DNA of 12,285 bases from an uncultured Actinomycetes bacterium (GCA_903930195.1 CAIYXH010000238.1:1-12285); one strand, 5' to 3'. Shown: positions 1 to 7,637, counted from the first letter of the stretch. Notes: a model not told the origin generated them from the sequence alone. Made by a program: numbers and translations.

Positions 1-1
1 G

Positions 2-508
2 ATGAAGATCGGCGTCATGTTCGGCAATCCGGAAACCACCACCGGCGGCAACGCGCTGAAGTTCTACGCCTCGGTGCGCATCGACATCCGCCGCACCGGC
101 GCGATCAAGAAGGGCGAAGAGGTCATCGGCTCGGAGACGCGCGCCAAGGTCGTCAAGAACAAGGTGGCGCCGCCGTTCAAGCAGGCCGAGTTCGACATCA
201 TCTACGGCGAAGGCGTGCCCTGGGAGGGAACTGTCCTCGACGCCGGCATCGAGCGCAAGGTCGTCCAGAAGTCCGGCTCGTACTTCAGCTTCGGCGAAGA
301 GCGGCTCGGGCAGGGACGCCAGAACGCCTCGGCGTTCCTCAAGGAGCACCCGGACGTCGTCCAGGGCATCCTGCAGGGCATTCAGGCCCAGCTGCCCGAG
401 GGTCAGGTGGCATCTGCCCGCCTGGTCACTCAGCTCGAGTCGACCGAGGCGACCCCTGTCGATCTCGTCGAGGCTGAATCGACCGAAGAGTCGGTCGTCG
501 CAGCCTAG
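2..508 (+). CDS. recA: RecA recombinase, C-terminal part (5' end outside the window)
   Basis: This is the C-terminal half of RecA, the ATP-dependent strand-exchange protein that forms filaments on single-stranded DNA and triggers LexA cleavage in the SOS response. The visible 168 residues begin in the DNA-binding loop L2 (MKIGVMFGNPETTTGG), which corresponds to about residue 197 of E. coli RecA. The first ATG in the window is therefore an internal codon and the true start lies upstream. The core β-strand KFYASVRIDIRR, the SETRAKVVKNKVAPPFKQAEF segment and the C-terminal globular domain (YFSFGEERLGQGRQNA) are intact. The tail (about the last 30 residues) is acidic, as in other RecA proteins, where it modulates activity. 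recX follows after 10 bp, so the two are probably co-transcribed. The recA promoter and any SOS box are outside the window. Confidence 0.97.
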   Translation: MKIGVMFGNPETTTGGNALKFYASVRIDIRRTGAIKKGEEVIGSETRAKVVKNKVAPPFKQAEFDIIYGEGVPWEGTVLDAGIERKVVQKSGSYFSFGEERLGQGRQNASAFLKEHPDVVQGILQGIQAQLPEGQVASARLVTQLESTEATPVDLVEAESTEESVVAA

Positions 509-518
509 GCCTGCTCCG

Positions 519-935
519 ATGCCGAGTCGTACTGCCCTCGAGGCCGCGTCCGCCGCACTCGCCCGCCGAGATCATTCGGCGGCCGGCCTCGAGGAGTATC
601 TCGCCGAGCGGGGGATCGAGCGTGACGACGCCCGCGAGGCGATCGAGCGGCTCACGTCCGCCGGCTACCTCAACGACGGACGCGTCGCCCGGGCGCGCGC
701 GAGCTCCATGGGCGCGCGCGGCTACGGCGACGCCGCGATCCGGGCGGATCTCGAGGGCAAGCAGCTGCCCGAGGAGCAGATCGACGCGGCGCTCGCGGAG
801 CTCGAGCCGGAGTCCGACCGGGCTCGACTCGTCCTCCGCAACGGCGGCACGCCCGCACAGCTCGCCCGCCGCCTCGCCGCCCGCGGCTTCCCCGAAGAGC
901 TGATCGAATCCCTCCTCGCCGACGATCTCGCCTAG
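519..935 (+). CDS. recX: Regulatory protein RecX
   Basis: RecX binds RecA filaments and limits their growth and ATPase/strand-exchange activity. The 138-residue protein shows the family's repeated three-helix pattern: ALARRDHSAAGLEEYLAERGI (about 13-33), RLTSAGYLNDGRVARA followed by ARGYGDAAIRADLEGK (about 44-81), and a last repeat ending LARRLAARGFPEELIESLL. It is at the short end for RecX. It lies 10 bp after recA, the usual arrangement, so expression probably follows recA. No clear Shine-Dalgarno sequence precedes the ATG. The sequence TAGGCC, which overlaps the recA stop, lies 7 nt before it, but this is a poor -10 match. The start was chosen because it gives the conserved N-terminal helix and follows the recA stop directly. 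Function is inferred from family pattern and position. Confidence 0.93.
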   Translation: MPSRTALEAASAALARRDHSAAGLEEYLAERGIERDDAREAIERLTSAGYLNDGRVARARASSMGARGYGDAAIRADLEGKQLPEEQIDAALAELEPESDRARLVLRNGGTPAQLARRLAARGFPEELIESLLADDLA

Positions 936-1021
936 CCCGCGTGCTTCACGGGTCAGCCCTCAGGTCCGACCCAGGCCCTCGTCGTAGGGACAGGTCTTCA
1001 GACCTGTCCCGGCTGTGACCG
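936..1021. other. Convergent gap between recX and a small membrane-protein gene
   Basis: This 86-bp stretch lies between the 3' ends of recX (+) and the small minus-strand gene. It holds no gene. Its main content is the 24-bp palindrome at 987-1010. There is no T-tract after the hairpin on either strand, so it is not a classic intrinsic terminator. Confidence 0.7.
987..1010. repeat. Perfect palindrome, REP-like element
   Basis: The two arms GGGACAGGTCT and AGACCTGTCCC are perfectly complementary over 11 bp and separated by only TC. The first 13 bases (GGGACAGGTCTTC) recur exactly at 5752-5764 in another convergent gap. Position between two 3' ends, strong hairpin potential and recurrence resemble repetitive extragenic palindromes. 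It could also act as a bidirectional transcription barrier or 3'-end stabiliser. Copy number elsewhere in the genome cannot be seen here. Confidence 0.75.
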
Positions 1022-1240
1022 TCAGCCGTACCGCGCGCCGAACACCACGGTCGCCAGCAAACACGCGACGAACGAGGCCACGATCCACCAGCTGTACGGC
1101 CGCAGCGACGCGAGCCGGCTGCGCCATGCTTCTGGCCCGATCACGACGAGAACGATCGGGTTGAGCAGGAAGCTCACGATCGCGACCGGCACCAGGCTGA
1201 CGCCCATGACGACGAGCCAGAACCACTCCATCCCGCTCAT
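1022..1240 (-). CDS. Small two-helix membrane protein, unknown function
   Basis: I do not recognise this 72-residue protein. It has two clear hydrophobic segments: about residues 5-33 (WFWLVVMGVSLVPVAIVSFL and beyond) and about 51-68 (SWWIVASFVACLLATVVFGA). They are joined by a short polar loop with several arginines, as expected for a small inner-membrane hairpin. This composition is unlike the arginine/proline-rich shadow frames of this GC-rich DNA and is the main reason to call it real. A second ATG at codon 4 is an equally possible start, and no convincing ribosome site precedes either. The gene lies 27 bp downstream of another minus-strand ORF and may be co-transcribed with it. Confidence 0.6.
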   Translation of the reverse strand: MSGMEWFWLVVMGVSLVPVAIVSFLLNPIVLVVIGPEAWRSRLASLRPYSWWIVASFVACLLATVVFGARYG

Positions 1241-1267
1241 CCTATTGCGTCGTTCTACGCCGGCAGG

Positions 1268-1660
1268 CTATTCCCAGCCAATGCGGAGCCCCCACAGGAT
1301 CCGTTGCGCCAGCGCACGCAACGCAGCGGACGGATACGCGTTGCGAATGTCCACCCTGACCAGGGTCAGACGGCCGGCGGCGCGACCGGTCATCCGGTAC
1401 TCGACCGTGTCCTTCGTGCCCTCGAGGAATCCCGTCGGCCGTGCCGGCAGCTCCAGCGCGAGCCGTCGCCGACCGGGTGGCGCTCCGAGAAAGCTGACCG
1501 TGACGACGATGCCGTTGTGAGGCATCGCCGCAGCCCAGCCGTCGAAGGACGCGTTCACCCGGACGGGGAAGCTCGTCAAATACCCGCCGTTGCCGCTCCG
1601 CCAGTACTCGCCGCCCGCGGGGACGGTGTCGAAATACACCGGCGGCGTCGCCAGGATCAC
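1268..1660 (-). CDS. Hypothetical protein, about 130 residues
   Basis: I do not recognise this protein. From the proposed GTG start it has about 130 residues and a balanced composition. It contains alternating hydrophobic stretches that suggest β-structure (GGYLTSFPVRVNASF, NGIVVTVSFLG, RLTLVRVDIRN) and a C-terminal helix (AALRALAQRILWGLRIGWE). No signal peptide or membrane helix is evident. The frame stays open to an ATG at 1825, but that start would run into miaB, and the added residues look like non-coding Arg/Pro-rich translation. The GTG at 1660 is therefore preferred. Its only nearby GGAG is 2 nt away, too close to be convincing, so the start is uncertain. It probably shares a transcript with the small membrane-protein gene downstream and is divergent from miaB. 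Confidence 0.5.
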   Translation of the reverse strand: MILATPPVYFDTVPAGGEYWRSGNGGYLTSFPVRVNASFDGWAAAMPHNGIVVTVSFLGAPPGRRRLALELPARPTGFLEGTKDTVEYRMTGRAAGRLTLVRVDIRNAYPSAALRALAQRILWGLRIGWE

Positions 1661-1777
1661 AGCTCCGATTGTGCGCCTCCCTGCGGATCGTGTCCAGTCC
1701 GGCGCTGCTGCGGGAACACCGGCTAGTCCCCGCTGAGGCCGAGACCAAGCCCTGCTGCTCCGCGGTAGCCTGTCCCG
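1661..1777. promoter_or_regulatory. Divergent intergenic region upstream of miaB
   Basis: This 117-bp region separates the minus-strand hypothetical gene from miaB and should hold promoters for both. The only recognisable element is the candidate -10 box near miaB. No clear operator palindrome is visible. The left boundary depends on the uncertain GTG start. Confidence 0.5.
1766..1771 (+). promoter_or_regulatory. Candidate -10 box for leaderless miaB transcript
   Basis: TAGCCT fits the actinobacterial TANNNT -10 pattern and ends 6 nt before the miaB ATG, placing transcription initiation at or next to the start codon. There is no Shine-Dalgarno sequence in front of miaB, which agrees with leaderless expression. 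No good -35 box is visible. Confidence 0.45.
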
Positions 1778-3109
1778 ATGCGGCGGTACCACGTCCAGAC
1801 ATTCGGCTGTCAGATGAACGCTCACGACTCCGAGCGGATCAAGGGCATGCTCGAGGACATCGGGCTCGGCGAGGCGACCTCAGCCGACGACGCCGACGTC
1901 ATCGTCTTCAACACCTGCACGATCCGCGAGAAGCCCGATACGAAGCTCGCGTCGTACCTCGGCGCCGCCGCCGCACGGAAGCGCGAGGATCCGAGCCGGG
2001 TGATCGCCGTCGGCGGCTGCTACGCCGAGGCACAGCGCGACCGCATCTTCAGCCTCTACCCGGCCGTCGACGTCGCGTTCGGGCCCGGGTCGATCGCCCA
2101 TCTCGGCGACTGGCTCGGCGCCGGCGGGGTAGGCGTCGCCCGCGGAGCCTTCGGGCTCGACGACCGCGCCTTCGCCGCAGCCCTGCCGACGCACCGCGAG
2201 CGCCCCTTTCAGGCGTGGGTGCAGGTCTCGATGGGCTGCAACTCGACCTGCTCCTACTGCATCGTCCCGGCCGTCCGCGGTCGCGAGCAGAGCCGCACTC
2301 CGGGGGAGATCCTCGCCGAGGTCACGCAGCTGGCGCAGGGCGGGGTCAAAGAGCTGACACTCCTCGGCCAGAACGTGAACTCGTGGGGCCGCGACCTCGT
2401 TCCCGCCATCCAGACGGAGTTCGGCGAGCTGCTGCGGGCCTGCGACGCCGTCGAGGGCATCGAGCGGATCCGGTTCACGAGTCCGCACCCGAAGGACTTC
2501 CGCGACCCCGTGATCGCTGCGATGGCGGAGTGCGACGCCGTCTGCGAGCAGATCCACCTGCCGCTCCAGTCGGGGTCGGCACGCATCCTCAAGGCGATGC
2601 GCCGCACCTACACGCCCGAGCGGTACCTGGCGCTCGTCGAGAAGCTGCGCGCCGCGATCCCCGACGTCGCCTTCGGCACCGACATCATCGTCGGCTTCCC
2701 CGGCGAGACCGAAGAGGACTTCGCCGGCACCCTCGCTGTGGTCGAGCAGGTCGGCTTCGACAGCGCCTTCACCTTCGTCTACTCGCCGCGCAACGGCACC
2801 GATGCCGCGACGATGGAGGAGCAGGTTCCGCACGAGGTCAAGATCGAGCGGATGGAGCGGCTCGTCGAGGTCACGCAGCGGCACGCACGCGAGCGAAACG
2901 AGAGCAGGGTCGGTCGCGTCGAGGAGGTACTCGTCGAAGGCCCCTCACGGACGGAGGAGACGGTGCTCCGGGGGCGGACGCGGCGGAACACGACGGTGAA
3001 CTTCACCGGGACGGCCGACGCCGGCACGCTCGTGCCCGTCCTGATCGAGAGCGCCACCTCGACAACGCTCCGGGGCACGCAAGAAGCTCTCGTCGGCGCC
3101 GCCAACTAG
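1778..3109 (+). CDS. miaB: tRNA-2-methylthio-N6-dimethylallyladenosine synthase MiaB
   Basis: MiaB is a radical-SAM methylthiotransferase that adds a 2-methylthio group to i6A37 in tRNAs reading UNN codons. The 443-residue protein is full length. The N-terminal MTTase domain has its three cluster cysteines: C11 (TFGCQMN), C47 (FNTCTIRE) and C81 (VGGCYAE). The radical-SAM motif CNSTCSYC gives C154, C158 and C161 and is followed by the typical VRGREQSR and LTLLGQNVNSWG. A SAM-domain core follows (IHLPLQSGSARIL, DIIVGFPGETEEDF). The C-terminal 70 residues (RVGRVEEVLVEG to LIESATSTTLRG) form the RNA-binding TRAM domain. MiaA, which makes its substrate, is encoded two genes downstream. Transcription is probably leaderless from the box at 1766. 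The upstream gene is divergent, so miaB begins the operon. Confidence 0.97.
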   Translation: MRRYHVQTFGCQMNAHDSERIKGMLEDIGLGEATSADDADVIVFNTCTIREKPDTKLASYLGAAAARKREDPSRVIAVGGCYAEAQRDRIFSLYPAVDVAFGPGSIAHLGDWLGAGGVGVARGAFGLDDRAFAAALPTHRERPFQAWVQVSMGCNSTCSYCIVPAVRGREQSRTPGEILAEVTQLAQGGVKELTLLGQNVNSWGRDLVPAIQTEFGELLRACDAVEGIERIRFTSPHPKDFRDPVIAAMAECDAVCEQIHLPLQSGSARILKAMRRTYTPERYLALVEKLRAAIPDVAFGTDIIVGFPGETEEDFAGTLAVVEQVGFDSAFTFVYSPRNGTDAATMEEQVPHEVKIERMERLVEVTQRHARERNESRVGRVEEVLVEGPSRTEETVLRGRTRRNTTVNFTGTADAGTLVPVLIESATSTTLRGTQEALVGAAN

Positions 3110-3112
3110 GCT
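3107..3112 (+). promoter_or_regulatory. Candidate -10 box at the miaB/epimerase junction
   Basis: TAGGCT overlaps the miaB stop codon and ends 6 nt before the epimerase ATG, the same geometry as in front of miaB. No Shine-Dalgarno sequence is present. It may allow independent leaderless expression of the epimerase gene, but part of the match is imposed by the TAG stop codon, so chance similarity is possible. Confidence 0.35.
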
Positions 3113-3118
3113 AGGCCG

Positions 3119-4156
3119 ATGCGCGTTCTCGTCACCGGCTCGTCCGGCCAAGTCGGCACGAACCTCGCGCTCCAGCTGCTCGCGGACGGCCACACGGTCT
3201 ACGGCGTCGACAGCCGCCAGAACACGTGGGTCCCGGACGCGTTTCCGACCTACCTCCAGGATCTCTCGCAGCGCTACCCGTCCGTCGACGGCGGAATCGG
3301 CGGCATCACCTACCCCGAGGTCGACGTCGTCGTCCACCTCGCAGCGCACGCGAAGGTGCATCAGCTCGTGCGCCAGCCGCATCGCGCGCTCGAGAACACG
3401 ACGATGACGTTCAACGTCCTCGAGTACTGCCGCGCCCTCGATCTCCCGCTCGTCTTCTCGTCGACCCGCGAGGTCTACGGCGACGTGCACCGCTTCGAGG
3501 AGTACGGCGAGGAGGCTGCCGATTTCGCCTACACCGAGAGCCCGTACTCCGCGTCGAAGATCAGCTCCGAGGCCTACATCTACGCCTACGCGCGGTGCTA
3601 CGACCTGCGCTACCTCGTCTTCCGCTTCTCGAACGTCTACGGCCGCTACGACAACGACCTCGTGCGGATGGAGCGCGTGATCCCGCTGTTCATGCATCAG
3701 CTCTCCCGCGGCGAGCCGATCACGGTCTACGGCGGCGACGAGAAGGTGCTCGACTTCACCTACGTCGACGACTGCGTCGACGGCATCACGCGCGGGATCG
3801 AGCGGCTCGCGGGCGGCGAGGTCTCGAACCAGACGATCAACCTCGCCTTCGGTGAGGGAAACACGCTCGTGCGGGCGGCCGAGCTGATCGCCGCCAAGCT
3901 CGGTGTGACGCCGGACATGACGAAGAAGCCGTCCCTCAAGGGTGAGGTCACCCACTACGTCGCCGACATCCGCAAGGCAAGTGACGTGCTCGACTGGCGT
4001 CCGTCCACGCCGCTCTCCGACGGGATTTCGCTCGCGGTCGAGTGGTTCCAGGAGTGGCGGAAGACGCATCCCGAAGAGGACCGCCCGATCGTCACCGAAC
4101 GCGCAGTCGGCGAGATCGAGCACAGCTTCAAGTCACCGGCGACCCCGACGGCCTAG
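3119..4156 (+). CDS. NAD-dependent nucleotide-sugar epimerase/dehydratase (extended SDR)
   Basis: This 345-residue protein is an extended short-chain dehydrogenase of the UDP-sugar epimerase/dehydratase type. The N-terminal Rossmann fold has the NAD motif GSSGQVG (7-13) and D31 after the second β-strand, which favours NAD over NADP. VVHLAAHAKV (71-80) and FSSTREVYG (113-121) are family hallmarks. The catalytic pair is Y143 and K147 (SPYSASK), with S114/S115 as likely partners. FRFSNVYGRY (168-177), PITVYGGDEKVLDFTYVDD (200-218) and the C-terminal substrate domain complete the pattern. The sugar substrate cannot be told from the motifs; UDP-glucose or UDP-glucuronate 4-epimerase are reasonable guesses. 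It sits 9 bp after miaB and 6 bp before miaA, an unexpected place for a sugar enzyme. The C-terminal 25 residues look like a variable tail. Confidence 0.88.
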   Translation: MRVLVTGSSGQVGTNLALQLLADGHTVYGVDSRQNTWVPDAFPTYLQDLSQRYPSVDGGIGGITYPEVDVVVHLAAHAKVHQLVRQPHRALENTTMTFNVLEYCRALDLPLVFSSTREVYGDVHRFEEYGEEAADFAYTESPYSASKISSEAYIYAYARCYDLRYLVFRFSNVYGRYDNDLVRMERVIPLFMHQLSRGEPITVYGGDEKVLDFTYVDDCVDGITRGIERLAGGEVSNQTINLAFGEGNTLVRAAELIAAKLGVTPDMTKKPSLKGEVTHYVADIRKASDVLDWRPSTPLSDGISLAVEWFQEWRKTHPEEDRPIVTERAVGEIEHSFKSPATPTA

Positions 4157-4162
4157 CGGCCC

Positions 4163-5089
4163 ATGGGCGCCGAGCCCCTCGTCATTGCCCTCTACGGCCC
4201 GACGGCCACCGGGAAGTCAGCCGTCGCGGAGCGCTTGCGCACGCTGCTCGACGTCGAGGTGATCTCGGCCGATTCCGCCGCGCTGTACGAAGGCCTCCCG
4301 ATCCTCACGGCGGCGCCCGCGATGCCGTGCCGGCTGGTCGGCGTCGTGCCGCTCGACGAGGACGTGACTGTCGGTGCATATGCCGCCCTGGCCCATCAGG
4401 CGATCGACGAGACCTGCGCGGCCGGTCGCACGCCGGTCGTCGTCGGCGGGACGGGCCTCTACCTGCGGTCGGCGCTCGCCGAGCTCGAGCTGCCGCCGCC
4501 ACCGACGGGCGATGCCCGGGAGCGCTGGAGCGCCCGCTACGACGAGCTCGGGGCAGATGGAGCCCATGCACTGCTCTCCGAGCAGGATCCGGCAGCGGCA
4601 CGGCGGGTGCACGCGAACGACCGCCGGAGGGTGATCCGTGCGCTCGAGCTGGCCGAGATGGGCGCCTCGCTCGCCCCGGCGGGCGGCGACAGGCTCTTCG
4701 ACGGGCCCACCCGCCATCCGACGCTCCTCGTCGGTCTCGACCTCGATCTGGAGCAGCTCGACGCGCGCATCGCGGCCCGCACCGCCGAGATGGTCGAGCG
4801 TGGGGTGGTGGAGGAGGCACAAAGGGCGTGGGCCGAACCCCTCTCGGCAACCGCGCGCAAGGTGCTCGGGCTCGAGCCGTTCGCGACGCGGCCGGTCGAC
4901 GAGGCCGTCGAGCAGGTGGTGACGAGCACGCGAAGACTGGCGCGGTACCAGCGGAAGTGGCTGCGCCGCCTGCCGCTCGCGGCTACGCTCGACGCCGATC
5001 GGACGCCGGAGGAGAACGCCGATGCAATCGTCGCGCTGGCACGCGCAGGGGAACGTCTATCTGGTGACCGAGGAGCCGGTCGACGCTGA
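4163..5089 (+). CDS. miaA: tRNA dimethylallyltransferase MiaA
   Basis: MiaA transfers a dimethylallyl group to N6 of A37 in tRNAs reading codons that begin with U, giving i6A37, the substrate of MiaB. The 308-residue protein carries the P-loop GPTATGKS (12-19), the ADSAALYEGLPI segment (36-47, equivalent to E. coli VDSALIYKGMDI), VVVGGTGLYLRSAL (92-105), NDRRRVIRALE (152-162) and the C-terminal RLARYQRKWLRRL helix (258-270) seen in all MiaA proteins. The usual HH/HRL region is LVGVVPLDEDVTVG. The start lies 6 bp after the epimerase stop and lacks a clear ribosome site, so coupling is likely. Its last 68 bp overlap the start of dapF in another frame, which is unusually long. Confidence 0.95.
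   Translation: MGAEPLVIALYGPTATGKSAVAERLRTLLDVEVISADSAALYEGLPILTAAPAMPCRLVGVVPLDEDVTVGAYAALAHQAIDETCAAGRTPVVVGGTGLYLRSALAELELPPPPTGDARERWSARYDELGADGAHALLSEQDPAAARRVHANDRRRVIRALELAEMGASLAPAGGDRLFDGPTRHPTLLVGLDLDLEQLDARIAARTAEMVERGVVEEAQRAWAEPLSATARKVLGLEPFATRPVDEAVEQVVTSTRRLARYQRKWLRRLPLAATLDADRTPEENADAIVALARAGERLSGDRGAGRR
5008..5014 (+). promoter_or_regulatory. Shine-Dalgarno sequence that fixes the dapF start
   Basis: GGAGGAG lies 7 nt before the ATG at 5022, inside the miaA coding region. It is one of the strongest ribosome sites in the window and supports initiation of dapF within miaA. Confidence 0.75.
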
Positions 5090-5705
5090 GAGCGTCCGCC
5101 GCGACGCCGTCGGCACCGACGGGATCCTCGAGGTGCTCGAACGCGAGTCGAACCGCGTCGAGATCACGATCTGGAACCCCGACGGCTCGCAGGCCGAGAT
5201 GTCCGGCAACGGCACGCGCATCGCCGCCCGCTGGCTCGCAGAGCAGACCGGTGCCGCCACAGTCACGGTGGTCGTCGGCCCGCGCTCGGTGCAGGCGCGC
5301 ATGCTGGCTGACAGCCGCGTGGAGCAGGACATGGGTATCCCCGTAGTCGGCGCGCTCGAGACCGTCGACGGGATCGCGCTGACGACCGTCGACGTAGGCA
5401 ACCCGCACGCGGTGGTCGACGGCGACCCGGACGAGCTCCCGCGGATCGGGCCGTTCCTCGAGACGCATTCGCGGTTCCCGAACCGCACCAACGTGCAGGT
5501 CGCCCGGCGGAGGGACGACGCGACGATCGACGCCCGCGTCTGGGAGCGCGGGGTGGGCGAGACCGAGGCATCGGGCACGAGCGCCGTGGCGGTCGCCGCA
5601 GCGCTCGGCGCCCATGACGTGACGATCGTTTTCCCCGGCGGCCCGCTCGACGTCCGCTTTGCCGACGGCCACGCGCTGCTCACCGGCCCCGCCGTCCGGC
5701 TCTAG
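5022..5705 (+). CDS. dapF: Diaminopimelate epimerase homologue lacking both catalytic cysteines
   Basis: The fold and neighbours point to DapF, which interconverts LL- and meso-diaminopimelate. Family landmarks are present: WHAQGNVYLV (6-15), WNPDGSQAEM (51-60), VGNPHAVV (125-132), FPNRTNVQV (152-160), WERGVGET (174-181) and PGGPLDV (205-211). In the family, two cysteines act as acid and base in motifs of the type MCGNG and ACGTGA. Here both are serine: S61 in EMSGNGTR (codon TCC, 5202-5204) and S184 in EASGTSA (codon TCG, 5571-5573). The whole protein has no cysteine. At 227 residues it is also shorter than the usual 270 or more, mainly through shorter loops. Both ends look intact, so it is not an obvious pseudogene. 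It overlaps miaA by 68 bp. It may be a variant epimerase or a paralogue with another role. Confidence 0.88.
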   Translation: MQSSRWHAQGNVYLVTEEPVDAESVRRDAVGTDGILEVLERESNRVEITIWNPDGSQAEMSGNGTRIAARWLAEQTGAATVTVVVGPRSVQARMLADSRVEQDMGIPVVGALETVDGIALTTVDVGNPHAVVDGDPDELPRIGPFLETHSRFPNRTNVQVARRRDDATIDARVWERGVGETEASGTSAVAVAAALGAHDVTIVFPGGPLDVRFADGHALLTGPAVRL

Positions 5706-5766
5706 GGACCGACCTCTGATCGGGACAGGCGCCTTCGGGGACAGTCCCCTGGGGACAGGTCTTCGC
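5706..5766. repeat. Convergent gap with three GGGACA-containing motifs
   Basis: This 61-bp gap between the dapF and dapD stop codons holds GGGACAGGCGCC (5722-5733), the palindrome GGGGACAGTCCCC (5737-5749, 6-bp arms around one A) and GGGACAGGTCTTC (5752-5764). The last is identical to the left arm and loop of the palindrome at 987-1010. The layout resembles a REP cluster or degenerate REP pair and could also serve as a two-way transcription stop. There is no T-tract. Confidence 0.65.
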
Positions 5767-6506
<740 letters not shown>

Positions 6507-6510
<4 letters not shown>

Positions 6511-7637
6511 GCGAAAACCTCCCGGATGATGGTTGCGGCCCGCTCGCACTCCGCTTGCGTCGGCACCAGCGCGAAGCGCAGGTAGCCCTCGCCGGCAGGC
6601 CCGAAGAACGCCCCTGGCGCAGCCAGCACCCCGTGCTCGAGCAGCTGCCGGGCCGCGGTCTCGGAAGAGCCGTCGACCGCGAGCCAGAGGAAGAAGGTGG
6701 CGTCGCCGCCGGCGTCACGGAAGCCCGCGGCGGTGAGCGCCGGCAGCAGCGTCGCGCGCTTGCGCGCGTAGACCTCGCGCACGGCGTCGACGTGCGCCTC
6801 GTCGCTCCAGGCGGCCGCGGAGGCGCGCTGGACGAACTCCTGCGGCGCAGTGCCGACCGAGGGACGGAACGCGCGCAGTGCGTCGGCGATCGCGGGCGGT
6901 GCGCAGACGAAGCCCGAGCGGTAGCCGGTCATCGACGAGCGCTTCGAGAGCGTGTTGAAGACGACGACGTTCTCGCGATCGGCGACCTGCAGGGCCGAGG
7001 TGGGCGGCGTCCCGAACCAGAGCTCCGAGTACGCCTCGTCGGAGCAGAGGACGAACCCGTGCTCCTGCGCGCGGCCTGCGAGCTCCTCGTAGAACGAGAG
7101 CGGCGCGGTCACGCCGGTTGGGTTGTTCGGGTAGCACGTCCAGAACACGGCGAGCTCGTCCCACGCGTCGAACGCGTCGAGATCGGGGAGCCAGCCATGG
7201 TCCTCGCGCAGCGGGATCGTCACGACCTCCGCGCCGGCGAACAGGGCACCACGCTCGTAGACGGGATAGCCGGGCTCGGGGACGGCGACGACCCGCCGCT
7301 CGCCGAGCGCGACGTTCGCGAACGAGAAGATCGCCTCCTTGGAGCCGAGCGTCGGGACGAGCTCGCGCGTCGCATCGACCGTCACGCCGTACCGGCCCGC
7401 GATCCACGCGCCGATCGCGTCGCGCAGCTCCGGCAGTCCTGCAGCTCTCGGATACGACGAGATGTCGGAGATCCCGGCGACGAGCGCATCGCGGATGAAC
7501 GTCGGCGTCGGCTCGCGCGGGTCGCCGACGCCGAAGTCGATGACGTCGATCCCCTGCTGTCGCGCCTCGGTCCGCCAGCTGTCGAGCCGCACGAACGGGT
7601 ACTGGTCGAGCTCCGCGAGCACGGGGGAGAGCTGCAT
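6507..7637 (-). CDS. dapC: N-succinyldiaminopimelate aminotransferase DapC (PLP class I/II)
   Basis: This 376-residue PLP-dependent aminotransferase should convert N-succinyl-2-amino-6-ketopimelate to N-succinyl-LL-DAP using glutamate. Fold type I features are clear: FGVGDPREPTP (35-45), SYPRAAGLPELRDAI (61-75), the phosphate-binding GSKE (98-101), CYPNNPTG (168-175), SDEAYSELWF (199-208) with D200 and Y203, and TLSKRSSMTGYRSG (229-242), where K232 forms the Schiff base. The YLRFAL motif near residue 355 supplies the carboxylate-binding arginine. The motifs alone fit several aminotransferases; the DapC assignment rests on its place between dapE and dapD. Its ATG overlaps the dapE stop (TGATG) and its TGA overlaps the dapD start (ATGA), so translation is tightly coupled. 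Confidence 0.92.
6518..6523 (-). promoter_or_regulatory. Shine-Dalgarno sequence that fixes the dapD start
   Basis: On the minus strand GGGAGG lies 7 nt before the ATG at 6510, inside the end of dapC. It supports the shorter DapD start over the longer open frame. Confidence 0.7.

Noticed and set aside
2..4. ATG near the window start as the beginning of a gene
   Set aside because: The protein begins in the middle of RecA loop L2, so this is an internal methionine of a gene cut by the window edge.
1356..1369. Palindrome CTGACC-AG-GGTCAG
   Set aside because: It lies inside the coding region of the minus-strand hypothetical gene (LTLVRVDIRN), has only 6-bp arms and does not share the sequence of the intergenic palindromes. 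Probably chance.
1880..4123. Long minus-strand open frames of 334 and 392 codons opposite miaB and the epimerase gene
   Set aside because: They lie fully antisense to well-supported genes, have repetitive Asp/Val/Arg/Leu-rich composition and no recognisable motif. They are shadows caused by the high GC content.
5202..5573. Selenocysteine or a frameshift as the explanation for the missing DapF cysteines
   Set aside because: The codons are TCC and TCG, plain serine codons, and the flanking motifs stay in frame on both sides.
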